A model generated the notes under the pieces. The model did not search any database, was not told the origin of the DNA, and saw only the letters and a program-made list of their open reading frames with translations. A DNA stretch of 35,045 nt from Priapulus caudatus (taxonomy: Eukaryota > Priapulida > Priapulimorpha > Priapulimorphida > Priapulidae): NCBI RefSeq assembly GCF_000485595.1, contig NW_014577547.1, positions 187,934-222,978 of the forward strand. Direction: 5' to 3'. Shown here one piece after another: positions 1 through 8,791 of the stretch. How positions within the stretch are numbered: the stretch's first letter is position 1; each line of letters starts with the position of its first letter. The position numbers were made by a program, and so were the translations under genes.

Positions 1-32
<32 letters not shown>

Positions 33-50
33 ACACACACACACACACAC
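1..50. repeat. (CA)n microsatellite at window edge
   Basis: Nearly pure CA dinucleotide run with one TA interruption. It corresponds to the TG tract in unit B that separates exon d from exon a, so in the intact gene this tract lies in the d-a intron and exon d would be expected left of the window. Confidence 0.95.
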
Positions 51-244
51 TTTCTCTCAGCATTGATTCATTAGTAGCAACGTTAATTGCTGTGCGTAAC
101 AAGCGATGTTGTAATTAACTGTATCTACTCTTAATGACAGCATTTATTATTCAAGCATCCGTTGCTTCTGCAACTATAGTATAATAACTACTGAAATTAC
201 GGATACTTCGATGCAAGCTTACGTGGCACTTCTTATTATCATAG

Positions 245-311
245 GTTGCAAGCCGATCATAGGAAATTACAGGAAATCAACCACATATTGGAGGAACGGC
301 TGCTAAAAATC
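245..311 (+). CDS. BEGAIN: BEGAIN/TJAP1-like coiled-coil exon a
   Basis: A 67-bp exon: acceptor ...TTATCATAG before it, donor GTGAGT after it. The first G completes an AGG codon begun by the last AG of exon d; then 22 codons follow (LQADHRKLQEINHILEER and on to LLKI). This matches the family coiled coil in which a leucine/glutamine-rich helix ends in an N-x-x-L-E-x-[KR]-L pattern. It ends in phase 0, exactly what exon b needs. The degraded copies at 11591-11655 and about 16636-16702 have lost the acceptor or the frame. The family is a postsynaptic-density (BEGAIN) and tight-junction/Golgi (TJAP1) scaffold. Homology is judged by eye from remembered family sequence. Confidence 0.72.
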
Positions 312-884
312 GTGAGTGCACGCACTGAGAATCAGAGATACCGTATTAGTCGGACATCAGTCTGTATATACATTTTCAGGCAGTCCCACTACAGGTTCGC
401 ATGTATAGATGGCGCAAGTCAGTTGGTAAATATAAGCCCTCCTAAGCTCGCGGTCTAGCAAACGTGTATATCATAGCGGGATTTAATGGAAATCGATTAT
501 TAGCTTACTTACCAATTATACAAATATCGATCTTGTACCGTGCTTCTATATATGTCAAACCGTCTGGGTTTGCGCAGCAAGCATGTCGACCTACTTGTTT
601 CTTTTTTTACGACCGTCGTCGGTTTACATAATTGAATGTAATAAGACGGGAACGTGTATAGCTGGACAGCATCTCTGGCATAACGATTATTATCTAATGC
701 GAACATTACCGTCCAGTCGTTTCCATTATGGCAGTTATTATAGTGTTCATATATGCGTTGGCATGATACGTGTTATGGCGCCAGTAGCTAGACCGCAGGT
801 GATGCGGGTTCTATTCGACACGGGCATGATTACGCGGCGCTGCAGTGTGGGGTGCTTATCGTCGTGTCGTCTCGTGTTCACCAG

Positions 885-992
885 GCGGACGTGTTTGAGT
901 CGGACAAGGCAGTGCTCTGCACAGACATCATGGCGCTCACAGAGAAATTAATTCGTGCGCGTGACAGCAACTATGAGCTGGAAAAGACTCAG
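885..992 (+). CDS. BEGAIN: BEGAIN/TJAP1-like coiled-coil exon b
   Basis: A 108-bp, 36-codon exon between acceptor TTCACCAG and donor GTATAA, phase 0 at both sides. The translation includes ESDKAVLCTDIMALTEKL followed by a charged helix ending ELEKTQ. It aligns with the family segment of the type MDRKTLDWEIVELTNKLLDA that precedes the conserved N-L-A-x-Q-L-L block. It follows exon a (573-bp intron) and precedes exon c (2,036-bp intron). The copy at 10915-11025 carries five one-base indels and no substitutions, which breaks its frame. Confidence 0.75.
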
Positions 993-3028
993 GTATAAAT
1001 CGCATCAGCAATTCTGTAGCTAGTAAATCCGCTTGATTCAACCATGTAGGCTGCTCTGCTATATCCAGTCCTTGTAGGTAGCCTTGGATGTAGGCCTACT
1101 GTAAGTACGCGTAGGCCCTACTTAGTGAGATTGCAATGCCACTTATAATTTGCATGAAATGTCTTTGCGATCTGTTCGGGGTATATTTGTGTATGCAGTC
1201 TAGCCATCGGCTCCAACGAAGCGTTACACGACGTTTTGATCATAGAACTATGAAAGTGTTATTTTTATGTTAGCGTTATAAACTACTATAGTATATTTGC
1301 GTGTGAAATTATGATAACAAATATGTTTGGCACCGGTCCTAGGAAAATTATTATTGCCGTGGCAACTGGCGTTAAACACGTTTTAACCCAAACGAGATGA
1401 CGTTTCTTTGCAAGCCTTCAGTCGGTTATTCACGCAATTATTGTATTATGTTGTAGACAAAATTGCTTCATAAAAACATAGGCAGTGGAAATGTGAGTTT
1501 TTCTACGCCAGCCTTTATAGGTTTTCACTTAGCCTTTAATTCCTTCTAACGGAAGCTGTATTGTAGTCTTTTACATTGTATCCTATTTTTGGTGTAATCG
1601 TATTGCAAATAAGCAGGCAACCGCCAGTTCAATTTCACGCACGTAAAGGCAACGGGCATTGGAGTGTTTCACCCATCGTATCCGATTTTGAGCTCAGAAT
1701 TTCCTCTTTATTTTACATTTCTTCTTGATTTACTTGTTATACTTTTAACTATTTTGCATAATTGTAGTACACGTCTGAAATGGTTTCGTAATGAAATGTT
1801 TCATAGGTTTCGTTCCGCCTTACTAGTTAGTGTTGTCATGGCAAACATGTTCACATCTTTCCCTAAACCGGTAATTACTGAGTCATTTAGTTGACCTTCT
1901 GCCAAATTAGCACTCAATATGTATTTTGCTACATTAATTAATATTCCCATCACATTTTCAGCTGAATCCTATTGAAAAGGAGCAGGCAGCGGTGATTTTC
2001 ATTGTTTAGCCTTCTCAATTTTATTTCTATTTTTAGAGATCTCGATGTAAGTTATTTGCAATTTCAAATGACGCCTCAACATTTCGCATAGCTATATAGA
2101 TAATGAAATCGTGTATCCATGCTTTTCGATCCTGCAAATTATATTAAGCTGTTTAGGTTGGGTCGTACTTAACATGCACCTATGAATGACATTGGATGGG
2201 GCTCTAAACAAACCTGTTGAGTGTTTTTGGTCTACGTGTGTAATTGCACATTTTCACAGCTGATTCTGCCAATTACGATTATTTATTTTCGACTACGCGA
2301 ATGTCCAGATTCGTGTAATCTACTAACGCCGGATCGGTAAGCTCCCGAATGATAGGTAGATCGAGTAACTATATATAGCCATTATATTAACTTGCAGTAA
2401 CATTGTTGTAACCATGTCGCGATACGCCTCGTAGACTGCGCAGTAAAGACTTCGCATATAGCCTGCGCCGTAAACACCCCATAAAAACTGTAAAATTTTA
2501 TCCTAAAATTTGAATCTCTGCATGTACCTGTCTAACGCCGCTATACCGACGGTTATTAGTTTATTTATCGGACGGTCCGCAAAATTTACGAAATTTACCG
2601 TGGCAGCCGAGATGATCAAGGAATGAGGCGTCGCCTGTCAATATGTAGCAGACGCCACTAACATGACGTGAGCGAGCGCTATTCTACGGGGACCGAGCGC
2701 GTGCAAACAAGGCTGCATTAGCAAGTATTGAGTAGTATTAGTTGGGCAGAGAGAGAGAGGCGTGAATCTGAGGCAGGAGAGAGGCCGCAATATTACGCGA
2801 CGGCCGACCAGCGTTGCCGTCCGACGCGCGGCTTTCTATCAAATATTTACACGCATCGTAGAAGGGCACGTCGACATAGCAGACCTGCTGCTCTTTAGCT
2901 GGTCGCGATGAGAGGCTGGCGTATATATAAACGCACATGAATGTTTTATCGCGCCTAAATTAATGATCGCTTTGGTCGCCGGCGAACAATGCTAGAAATA
3001 CACGGCAGGCGTTTCATGTCGTTTGCAG

Positions 3029-3127
3029 GCAATGGTGAACGGAGATGTGTTCCTTCTCTCACAGTTGCTGAAGAACTTCTCGACTAAACAGCTCAACTCA
3101 AAAATAAAAGCGGCAAGTATCACCTAC
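3029..3127 (+). CDS. BEGAIN: BEGAIN/TJAP1-like exon c (Q-L-L block)
   Basis: Acceptor GTTTGCAG opens the exon in phase 0 (GCA ATG GTG). The peptide contains GDVFLLSQLLKNFSTKQLNS, which aligns with the family block D-C-N-L-A-x-Q-L-L-x-C-N-x-S found directly before the LP...RV segment. Two donors are possible. After 3127 (GTTAAT) the exon is 99 bp and ends in phase 0, joining in frame with the large exon at 20065. After 3116 (GTATCA, a better donor) it ends in phase 1 and would need an acceptor at 20074/20075. I prefer 3127 because it keeps the conserved LP pair at the junction. The next exon in this gene is about 16.9 kb away. Confidence 0.6.
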
Positions 3128-3217
3128 GTTAATTCTGATAACCAGAGAGCAAACAGCAGCGAGAAGAGGAGAAAATGAGAAATGCATAAGCGCCGTATTT
3201 CTGTTTAGTCTCAACAG

Positions 3218-3409
3218 TAGCGGCAGGGAGATGGAAATGGAGCTAGTGCGGTGGAGACAGCTGCAGGCGTCGAAACAGTCTCCATCGTCAGTAGCAGATT
3301 GCGACGTCGGCAATGGTCGCTGCGGCGACGCACACGACACCATGCTTGCGAAGATCCGCAACTCACAGGAGCGGAAGGACATCGTCAGCCTACAAGCGAA
3401 ATATGAGAG
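3218..3409 (+). CDS. BEGAIN: BEGAIN/TJAP1-like coiled-coil exon d, displaced after exon c
   Basis: A 192-bp open exon: acceptor TCTCAACAG (another AG at 3207-3208 gives the same phase), donor GTGTGA after 3409. It starts REMEMELVRWRQLQ, passes through a polar linker, and ends with a charged helix, KIRNSQERKDIVSLQAKYER. The terminal AG pairs with the first G of exon a to restore arginine, and the joined helix ...AKYER-LQADHRK... matches the family coiled coil. Exon d therefore belongs upstream of exon a, yet here it sits 90 bp after exon c. Spliced after c it would not keep frame. This copy is either a duplicated exon in the large intron or a misassembly product. Confidence 0.65.
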
Positions 3410-4102
3410 GTGTGAAAATCGAGCGTAGTCGTGACGGGGTCTGTTTACTGTTTCCACTTATGACATATTTTACATCACACTACCCCTTTACTTACGTCCT
3501 CTATCCACTGCTCACTGCTGCTCGCCTAATCTACCAAACCTACCAAACCTCTACCCCAAACATCTATTCCTCCCCTTCCACCTTTACTACCCTATATTTA
3601 CCCCCATTCGTATATACGTAGTAAACAATATGTCTCTGCGGGTGCAGACATCTCTAGGCATTAACGCAACCGTTGATGAGCGCTGGTGCCTTAACAGAAA
3701 TGATATCGGAAATGTAGAGAAATGATTTTTATAATCAGATAAATAGTATTTCTCCGGAACTATTATATGGTGTGTATCGCTTGTCGGCTTTGCCGTCGGG
3801 AGGTGGGTATATCGGGACCCACGATGTCCCTGGAGCACGCGCAGGAGTAGCTCCAAGAAAATGTCATGTAACCCTATAGGCGTTTGATATCTGTAGAATA
3901 ATTGTGTAGACGTTTATCCCACAGTCGTGTCGGGCTAGATCAATGGTTGGCGTTGTACGGGTCTGTATTGGATATCAACAGAAGTAGATAATAGATAGTG
4001 GATATCATGGAATAGAATCCATCCAGTTCGTGTCGTGAATTAGGAGGTTTAGGTGGTCTAAGACAGTGACGCACACTAGTGTCTCTGGAGATACACATAC
4101 GC

Positions 4103-4160
4103 ACCCCCCCCCCCCACACACGCGCGCGCACACACACACACGCACGCACGCACGCGCACA

Positions 4161-4192
<32 letters not shown>
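4103..4192. repeat. Poly-C plus CA/CG compound microsatellite
   Basis: About ten C residues run into alternating CA, CG and CACG repeats. The mirror tract in unit B is at 11855-11977. Homology between A and B ends inside it. Confidence 0.95.
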
Positions 4193-4419
4193 TGAGTGCT
4201 AAAGAATAGTTATTCACTGTTCCATCTTGGCATCACTTAGCACCTCGTTTTATTAGTCCCGGGGCGGCCTCTCCTGCAATTACCGCTTACCACAGTACTT
4301 AACACTATCTACCCTCACTCTCTTCATACCTCATCTCCGATGCCTCGTCTATTAAACTTCACACATTTATCCGTCTACTTTAGCTCCTTACCCTTCCTGC
4401 TATCACCTTACTCTTTCTC

Positions 4420-4452
<33 letters not shown>

Positions 4453-4952
4453 CCCATCTTGCTCCCCTCTCTCTCACTCGTTCATTCTCCCTCTCTCCCT
4501 CCCTCCCTCTCGCTTGATCTCTCTCTCGATGTGTTTCTTGTCTCTCTATTCCCAATCTCTGACCTTGCTTTCCTTTTTCCCATGATCACTCAAAGACGTA
4601 CATTCCATTCCTCAAGGTTGTCGCAACTTTGAAAGATTGTTTTTCTCGTATTTCCGTTCATCCATGATTTATCTCGCACAACTTTCTTCTTAAAATGTTG
4701 TCTACCACGCCTCGTTTCCTACCTCTAGCTGCTCCCCGCTAAGTTCGATAATAAAATTTCCATGTAATATCTTCAACTCGCACACCGCCTCTCACACACT
4801 CAAATACGTTACCCCCACCCCTTGACGCTGCCAGTGTCTCACACATTTGATCTGATATTTCGCTAGTCAGAATCATGTAGCTTTATCACAGGGACGTCGA
4901 TAATGTCATCCTTTACCGGGTATAATTCACAGATATTAACACATTAGCTGTT
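4193..4952. other. Non-genic stretch with CT-rich core
   Basis: No exon-like frame found. A pyrimidine-rich patch occupies about 4386-4550 and includes a (TC)n core near 4423-4452. Confidence 0.6.
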
Positions 4953-4960
4953 ACACACAT

Positions 4961-5047
<87 letters not shown>

Positions 5048-5060
5048 GGCCCTATATATA

Positions 5061-5096
<36 letters not shown>
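4953..5096. repeat. Compound microsatellite (GCAC)n-(CA)n-(TA)n
   Basis: A long CACG tetranucleotide run is followed by CA repeats and then TA repeats. The remainder to about 5480 has no recognisable gene. Confidence 0.95.
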
Positions 5097-5099
<3 letters not shown>

Positions 5100-5479
5100 T
5101 ACTATATATAGGCCTATATATATATAGTGCCTGCGCGTGTTTTACGAACGTAGCTATATATATAGACACGGCAAACCACTAACGACGTAGAGATTACGCT
5201 AACGCTCCCAATTAGATTCGTGATCGTAAACAGCGGCCATACGTACCATCGGCCGTGGCCCCCTCCCCCATCCACACGGACTCCTTCTCATATATGCTGC
5301 TTATATTTTTATATGATGTGCGTATTACGTGTCCTCTTATTAAACGTGTGAGCTTCGTGCTTACGTGCTCGGCCAGTGTGTAATCAGCGCTAATGTGTAA
5401 ACAGCGTCTGCGGCCTGTGTACACATTTGCGCCGAATATGAGCTTTAGCTGATATTATCGGTCAGTTCGTGAGTATCTA

Positions 5480-6010
5480 TAACTGTCATATACTGTCACA
5501 TTACGGCAAACATTGTAGCATAGTATCACATATCATCGCATCGTGTCGCATGCTGTCACATTGCAGAAAACACTGTACAGCATAGCATCAGACACCAGCA
5601 CATAGTAGTATCACATGCTGTCATATACTGTCACATTGCAGAAAACACTGTAGCATAGTATCACATATCAGGCCATAGTGTCGCATGCTGTCACATTGCA
5701 GAAAACACTGTAGCATAGCATCAGACACCAGCGCATAGTACCACATGCTGTCATGTACTGTCACATCCAGGCAAACATCGTAGCATAGTATCACATACTG
5801 GCGTATCTCATTGCGGTACACAATTATAGTGAATATTGGTGTGGTGTCATATACCGTCATATTGCAGTAAACTCAGTTGTGTAATATCACACAATGTGTT
5901 TTATATTGTCACGTCCGGTCGTATGCTGTCTTGTTGCGGTAAATTACGGTAAATATTGCTTTATTGTGTCATTATATTGTTACATCGTGACAAACACTAT
6001 TGCGTAGCAT
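5480..6010. repeat. Minisatellite, GCTGTCACATTGCAG family
   Basis: Imperfect tandem array in which the phrases TGCTGTCACATTGCAGAAAA, CACTGTAGCATAG and TATCACAT recur at roughly 60-bp spacing. Alternate units differ (one type has CAGACACCAGC, the other ATCACATATCA), giving a higher-order repeat near 120 bp. It decays towards 6010. Confidence 0.85.
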
Positions 6011-6022
6011 CACATGCTGGTG

Positions 6023-6105
6023 TAGCTCTACCGGTGTAGGCCCCTCGCTCCCGCTGCATGTGGAGCTCCTGTAACGGGAACGAAGGGGCTACAGCGGTAG
6101 AGCTA
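6023..6105. mobile_element. 83-bp foldback element with 9-bp target duplication
   Basis: Arms of about 31 bp begin TAGCTCTACC at the left and end GGTAGAGCTA at the right, with four or five mismatches and a loop of about 20 bases. The flanks are perfect 9-bp direct repeats, ATGCTGGTG, at 6014-6022 and 6106-6114. It encodes nothing, so any mobility would depend on a transposase supplied elsewhere. A 9-bp duplication would fit Mutator-like enzymes, but the arms are too short to assign a superfamily. Confidence 0.8.
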
Positions 6106-6186
6106 ATGCTGGTGTATACTTTCGCGTTATGTAATAGCTTGATAGTAGCTGAGACGTATACTGTGACCTACGATCACATATGTAAT

Positions 6187-6257
6187 CAGGAGTGTCATAA
6201 TGTCGAATAATAATATATAAAATATATAATATATAATAATATATGATGACACTCCTG
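6187..6257. mobile_element. Micro-palindrome, CAGGAGTGT termini
   Basis: Terminal inverted repeats CAGGAGTGTCAT / ATGACACTCCTG surround an AT-only core. No clear target duplication. Shares its ends with the elements at 8125-8217 and 28579-28621. Confidence 0.65.
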
Positions 6258-6335
6258 ATATTGTCACTTTACGCTGTTGCTTACTGTCACGGGCGATCAC
6301 GTAGTGTCATGATTTACTGCCGCATGTTACTACAT

Positions 6336-6510
6336 CAGTGGCGGATCCAGGAAATTGAGATGGAGGAGGCGCAACCTCGTAGCCAGGATTTCATTTTAGG
6401 GGTGCGGATTTTGTGATAGCGACGGTGCGCACGCTTCGCGTGCCGAATAGGGGGGGGGGCAAAAAATAGACGGGAAGCGCGCCTCTTGCGCCCCCTTGGA
6501 TCCGCCACTG
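6336..6510. mobile_element. 175-bp hAT-like MITE
   Basis: Starts CAGTGGCGGATCCAGG and ends CCTTGGATCCGCCACTG, a terminal repeat typical of non-autonomous hAT elements common in animal genomes. A 6-bp repeat, CTACAT, flanks it at 6330-6335 and 6511-6516; hAT normally leaves 8 bp, so one side has probably drifted. The interior contains a run of G at about 6450 and no coding sequence. Confidence 0.8.
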
Positions 6511-6516
6511 CTACAT

Positions 6517-7260
6517 GCTTTCATATCCTACTGCCCAGTATAAATCCCCTCGGCTTCGTCTTCTTATTCCTGCGCTAGCACGGTCCGCATGAAGGTATAA
6601 CGCGTGCACAACATCCCCCTATACAATCGCGCCGTACATCTCTATGCAATCACACGTCCCACGTTGCCTCCTCCCACAGACCACGCCCCGCATATTCTCC
6701 GCCACACAATACAGCGAGATTGTAAATAATAAGCTTCTATGCTGCTCGGAATGAGAATTTTAGGCGGCAGTGGGCGGTGCACAATACAACGAGTGTGTAT
6801 TACCCCGGAGTTGACCCAAATAATTTCGCCATAGATTGCCAACACAACGCAGCAGCCCTGCGGTGCGCTGTGCATGCCCGCATCCGTGGAAGCCCAGCGC
6901 CCGCACTAACCGCTATTAATGGACAAGCTAATTTACGACACCGCTAAGGTGAACTGCTGCTCCGCGAGGGCCACTAGCTTTCCAACACTGCGGATCACCG
7001 CAACAAACAGCTGCTCTAACATCTCCATCGCACTTTGCAACTGCGAAAACGAACATGCCCATCTGCGCCACTTCACTTAAGATTCGTCACGAGTTATTCA
7101 ATAGAGATGACCAAGATTAACGCGTATACGCTCTGAACTACAAACGAAGATGCGACAGGAAGTCGCCACGAATGTCTTGTACCTTTGAGAGCATAGTACG
7201 TGAAGTATATACCAACTATGGCTAGCACATAATATTATAGTCATGAGGGAAAACTAAAGC
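6517..7260. other. No recognisable feature
   Basis: Mixed-composition sequence without exon-like frames, tandem repeats or inverted repeats that I can support. Confidence 0.5.
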
Positions 7261-7690
7261 GAGTAGACCGCAGAGAGCGTAGAATCGAGGGGACACTGCA
7301 GAAAGCACACAGTGGAGGGCATACGGAGGGTATATCATACCACGGAGAGCATATTGTGGCGAGCATATGTGTGAGGAACACAACGTAGGGGCACACTATT
7401 GGGATGATACTGTGGCAAGCACACTATTCTAAGTAAAGTGTGGCGAGCATAGTGTGAAGAGCACAATATAGAGAGCATACTTAGAAGAACATACCGGGGA
7501 GAGCAGACAATGAAAAGCATACTATAGGGAGTACGTGACTTGATTCTGAGAGCATATAGTCTAGTGAGGGAACGGACTATAAAGAACCGACTACACGGAA
7601 AACACACTATCGATAACACAGTGCTGGGAGCATACTGCCGAAAGCACACTGTGGCAAGCATACTGTGGCAAACAGACTATACATTCAGTG
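7261..7690. repeat. Degenerate minisatellite, GAGCATACTGTGGCAA type
   Basis: The short phrases GAGCATA, AGCACACT and TGTGGCAAGCA recur every 15-20 bases with many substitutions. The open frames across it arise from the repeat. Confidence 0.75.
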
Positions 7691-7948
7691 GCGACAACAT
7701 TAGTTGGCTAGCATTTGTGTGAAGTGTATGTGCCCGTTGTTCAGGATCTTTTAGTTTTGTTTCGCGCGCATGATATATCGTGACAGGTGCCGTCGTGATC
7801 ACTTTAAGCAGCCATCTCGTCATATTTACCTCGCTGCGGTACACGACATAATCATTAACGCATGTATCGTGCAAATATATATCTTATATATATATATATA
7901 TATATATAGTATGAAATAATTCCACTTACGTGAACATTACGACTACAC

Positions 7949-7986
7949 CAAGAGCGTATTAAGTATACATACCTTATACGCTCTTG
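7949..7986. mobile_element. 38-bp micro-palindrome with 7-bp flanking repeats
   Basis: CAAGAGCGTAT...ATACGCTCTTG forms a near-perfect hairpin. ACTACAC flanks it on both sides (7942-7948 and 7987-7993), or 8 bp if the terminal G is shared. This is the pattern of an insertion, not of a simple folded sequence. Confidence 0.7.
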
Positions 7987-8124
7987 ACTACACGTATCGC
8001 ATCGACAGGCATTTTTGCTACACAAGTAAAATAAACGAAGGTGGTGTTCATCATCATGGTGGGCGTACATAAGTAGGTGCTAGTTGGTTACTGTGTAGGT
8101 ACAGATATAGGTATGTGGTGATAT

Positions 8125-8217
8125 CAGGAGTGTATAATATAGAGATATCTATAATATAGAGATATCTATAATATAGAGATCTCGGTAATATAGAGATCTC
8201 TGTATTATACACTCCTG
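8125..8217. mobile_element. 93-bp micro-palindrome with 7-bp flanking repeats
   Basis: Termini CAGGAGTGTATAATA / TATTATACACTCCTG enclose four copies of an ATAATATAGAGAT-like motif. GTGATAT flanks it at 8118-8124 and 8218-8224, or 8 bp with a shared G, the same arrangement as the element at 7949-7986. Confidence 0.75.
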
Positions 8218-8600
8218 GTGATATGTTATCGCAAGGTAAAATATGCGCTACGACAGTCGATTGGCTGTGGACCTGTGGAAATGATCGTCATTGACACGAT
8301 GAGAACTCGCGAGATATCGCAGACGTGCTACATTCATCAGCATCGCCTCTGTAATGAGGCATCCATATAACGAACTTTATCACCCTATCCCAGAGAGCCA
8401 CTGTTCCGCATTGCGATCTCACATCACATGCACAACACGTATAGTCTATGTAACGAATCCCGATGGATTTGCATAGGATAATTGTTGATAATCATTATAA
8501 GTGATTGTGTAAAATTATTTCTCGTATAACACATAGTAGTTGCGACAAACCTAGTTATAACTAGTTTGGCCATTTTACACTGGTTCAACAAATTTGCATC

Positions 8601-8603
<3 letters not shown>

Positions 8604-8657
<54 letters not shown>

Positions 8658-8669
8658 CTCTCTCTCTCT

Positions 8670-8709
<40 letters not shown>
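8604..8709. repeat. (TC)n microsatellite
   Basis: About 106 bases of TC repeat with a few G interruptions. It lies about 30 bp outside the left end of unit B, so it is what normally follows exon c downstream (minus strand). Confidence 0.95.
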
Positions 8710-8712
<3 letters not shown>

Positions 8713-8791
8713 GCTCTCTTATCTATCGTTTTCCCTGTTCTCATTTTCTCCTCTTCTCGCTGCTGTTTGCTCTCTGGTTATCAGAATTAAC

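Larger units (their letters stand above)
1..4192 (+). repeat. Unit A: 4.2-kb gene-fragment duplication, plus orientation
   Basis: Carries exons a, b, c and then d of the BEGAIN-like gene. Positions 51-3180 match the reverse complement of 8740-11853, and 3181-4192 match the reverse complement of about 11930-12895. The unit begins and ends inside (CA)n tracts. The join at 3180/3181 brings sequence downstream of exon c against sequence upstream of exon d; in unit B these two ends are far apart and each borders a microsatellite. All four exons are open here, unlike in the other copies. The intronic stretches 312-884, 993-3028 and 3410-4102 show no other gene. Confidence 0.9.

Noticed and set aside
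246-458. Continuation of exon a as a 70-residue protein
   Set aside because: The frame past 311 crosses a strong donor (GTGAGT) and loses all likeness to the coiled-coil family.
583-951. 122-residue plus-strand frame near 0.6-0.95 kb
   Set aside because: Overlaps exon b in the wrong frame and crosses its acceptor; the exon b frame is the one matching the family.
4005-5169. Cysteine/valine-rich and alanine/cysteine-rich frames
   Set aside because: Artefacts of CA, CG and GCAC repeats; the same applies to frames at 11852-12106, 12872-13242, 16880-17149 and 26749-26959.
5480-6010. CRISPR-like array
   Set aside because: Units are contiguous tandem repeats without unique spacers, in a eukaryotic genome.
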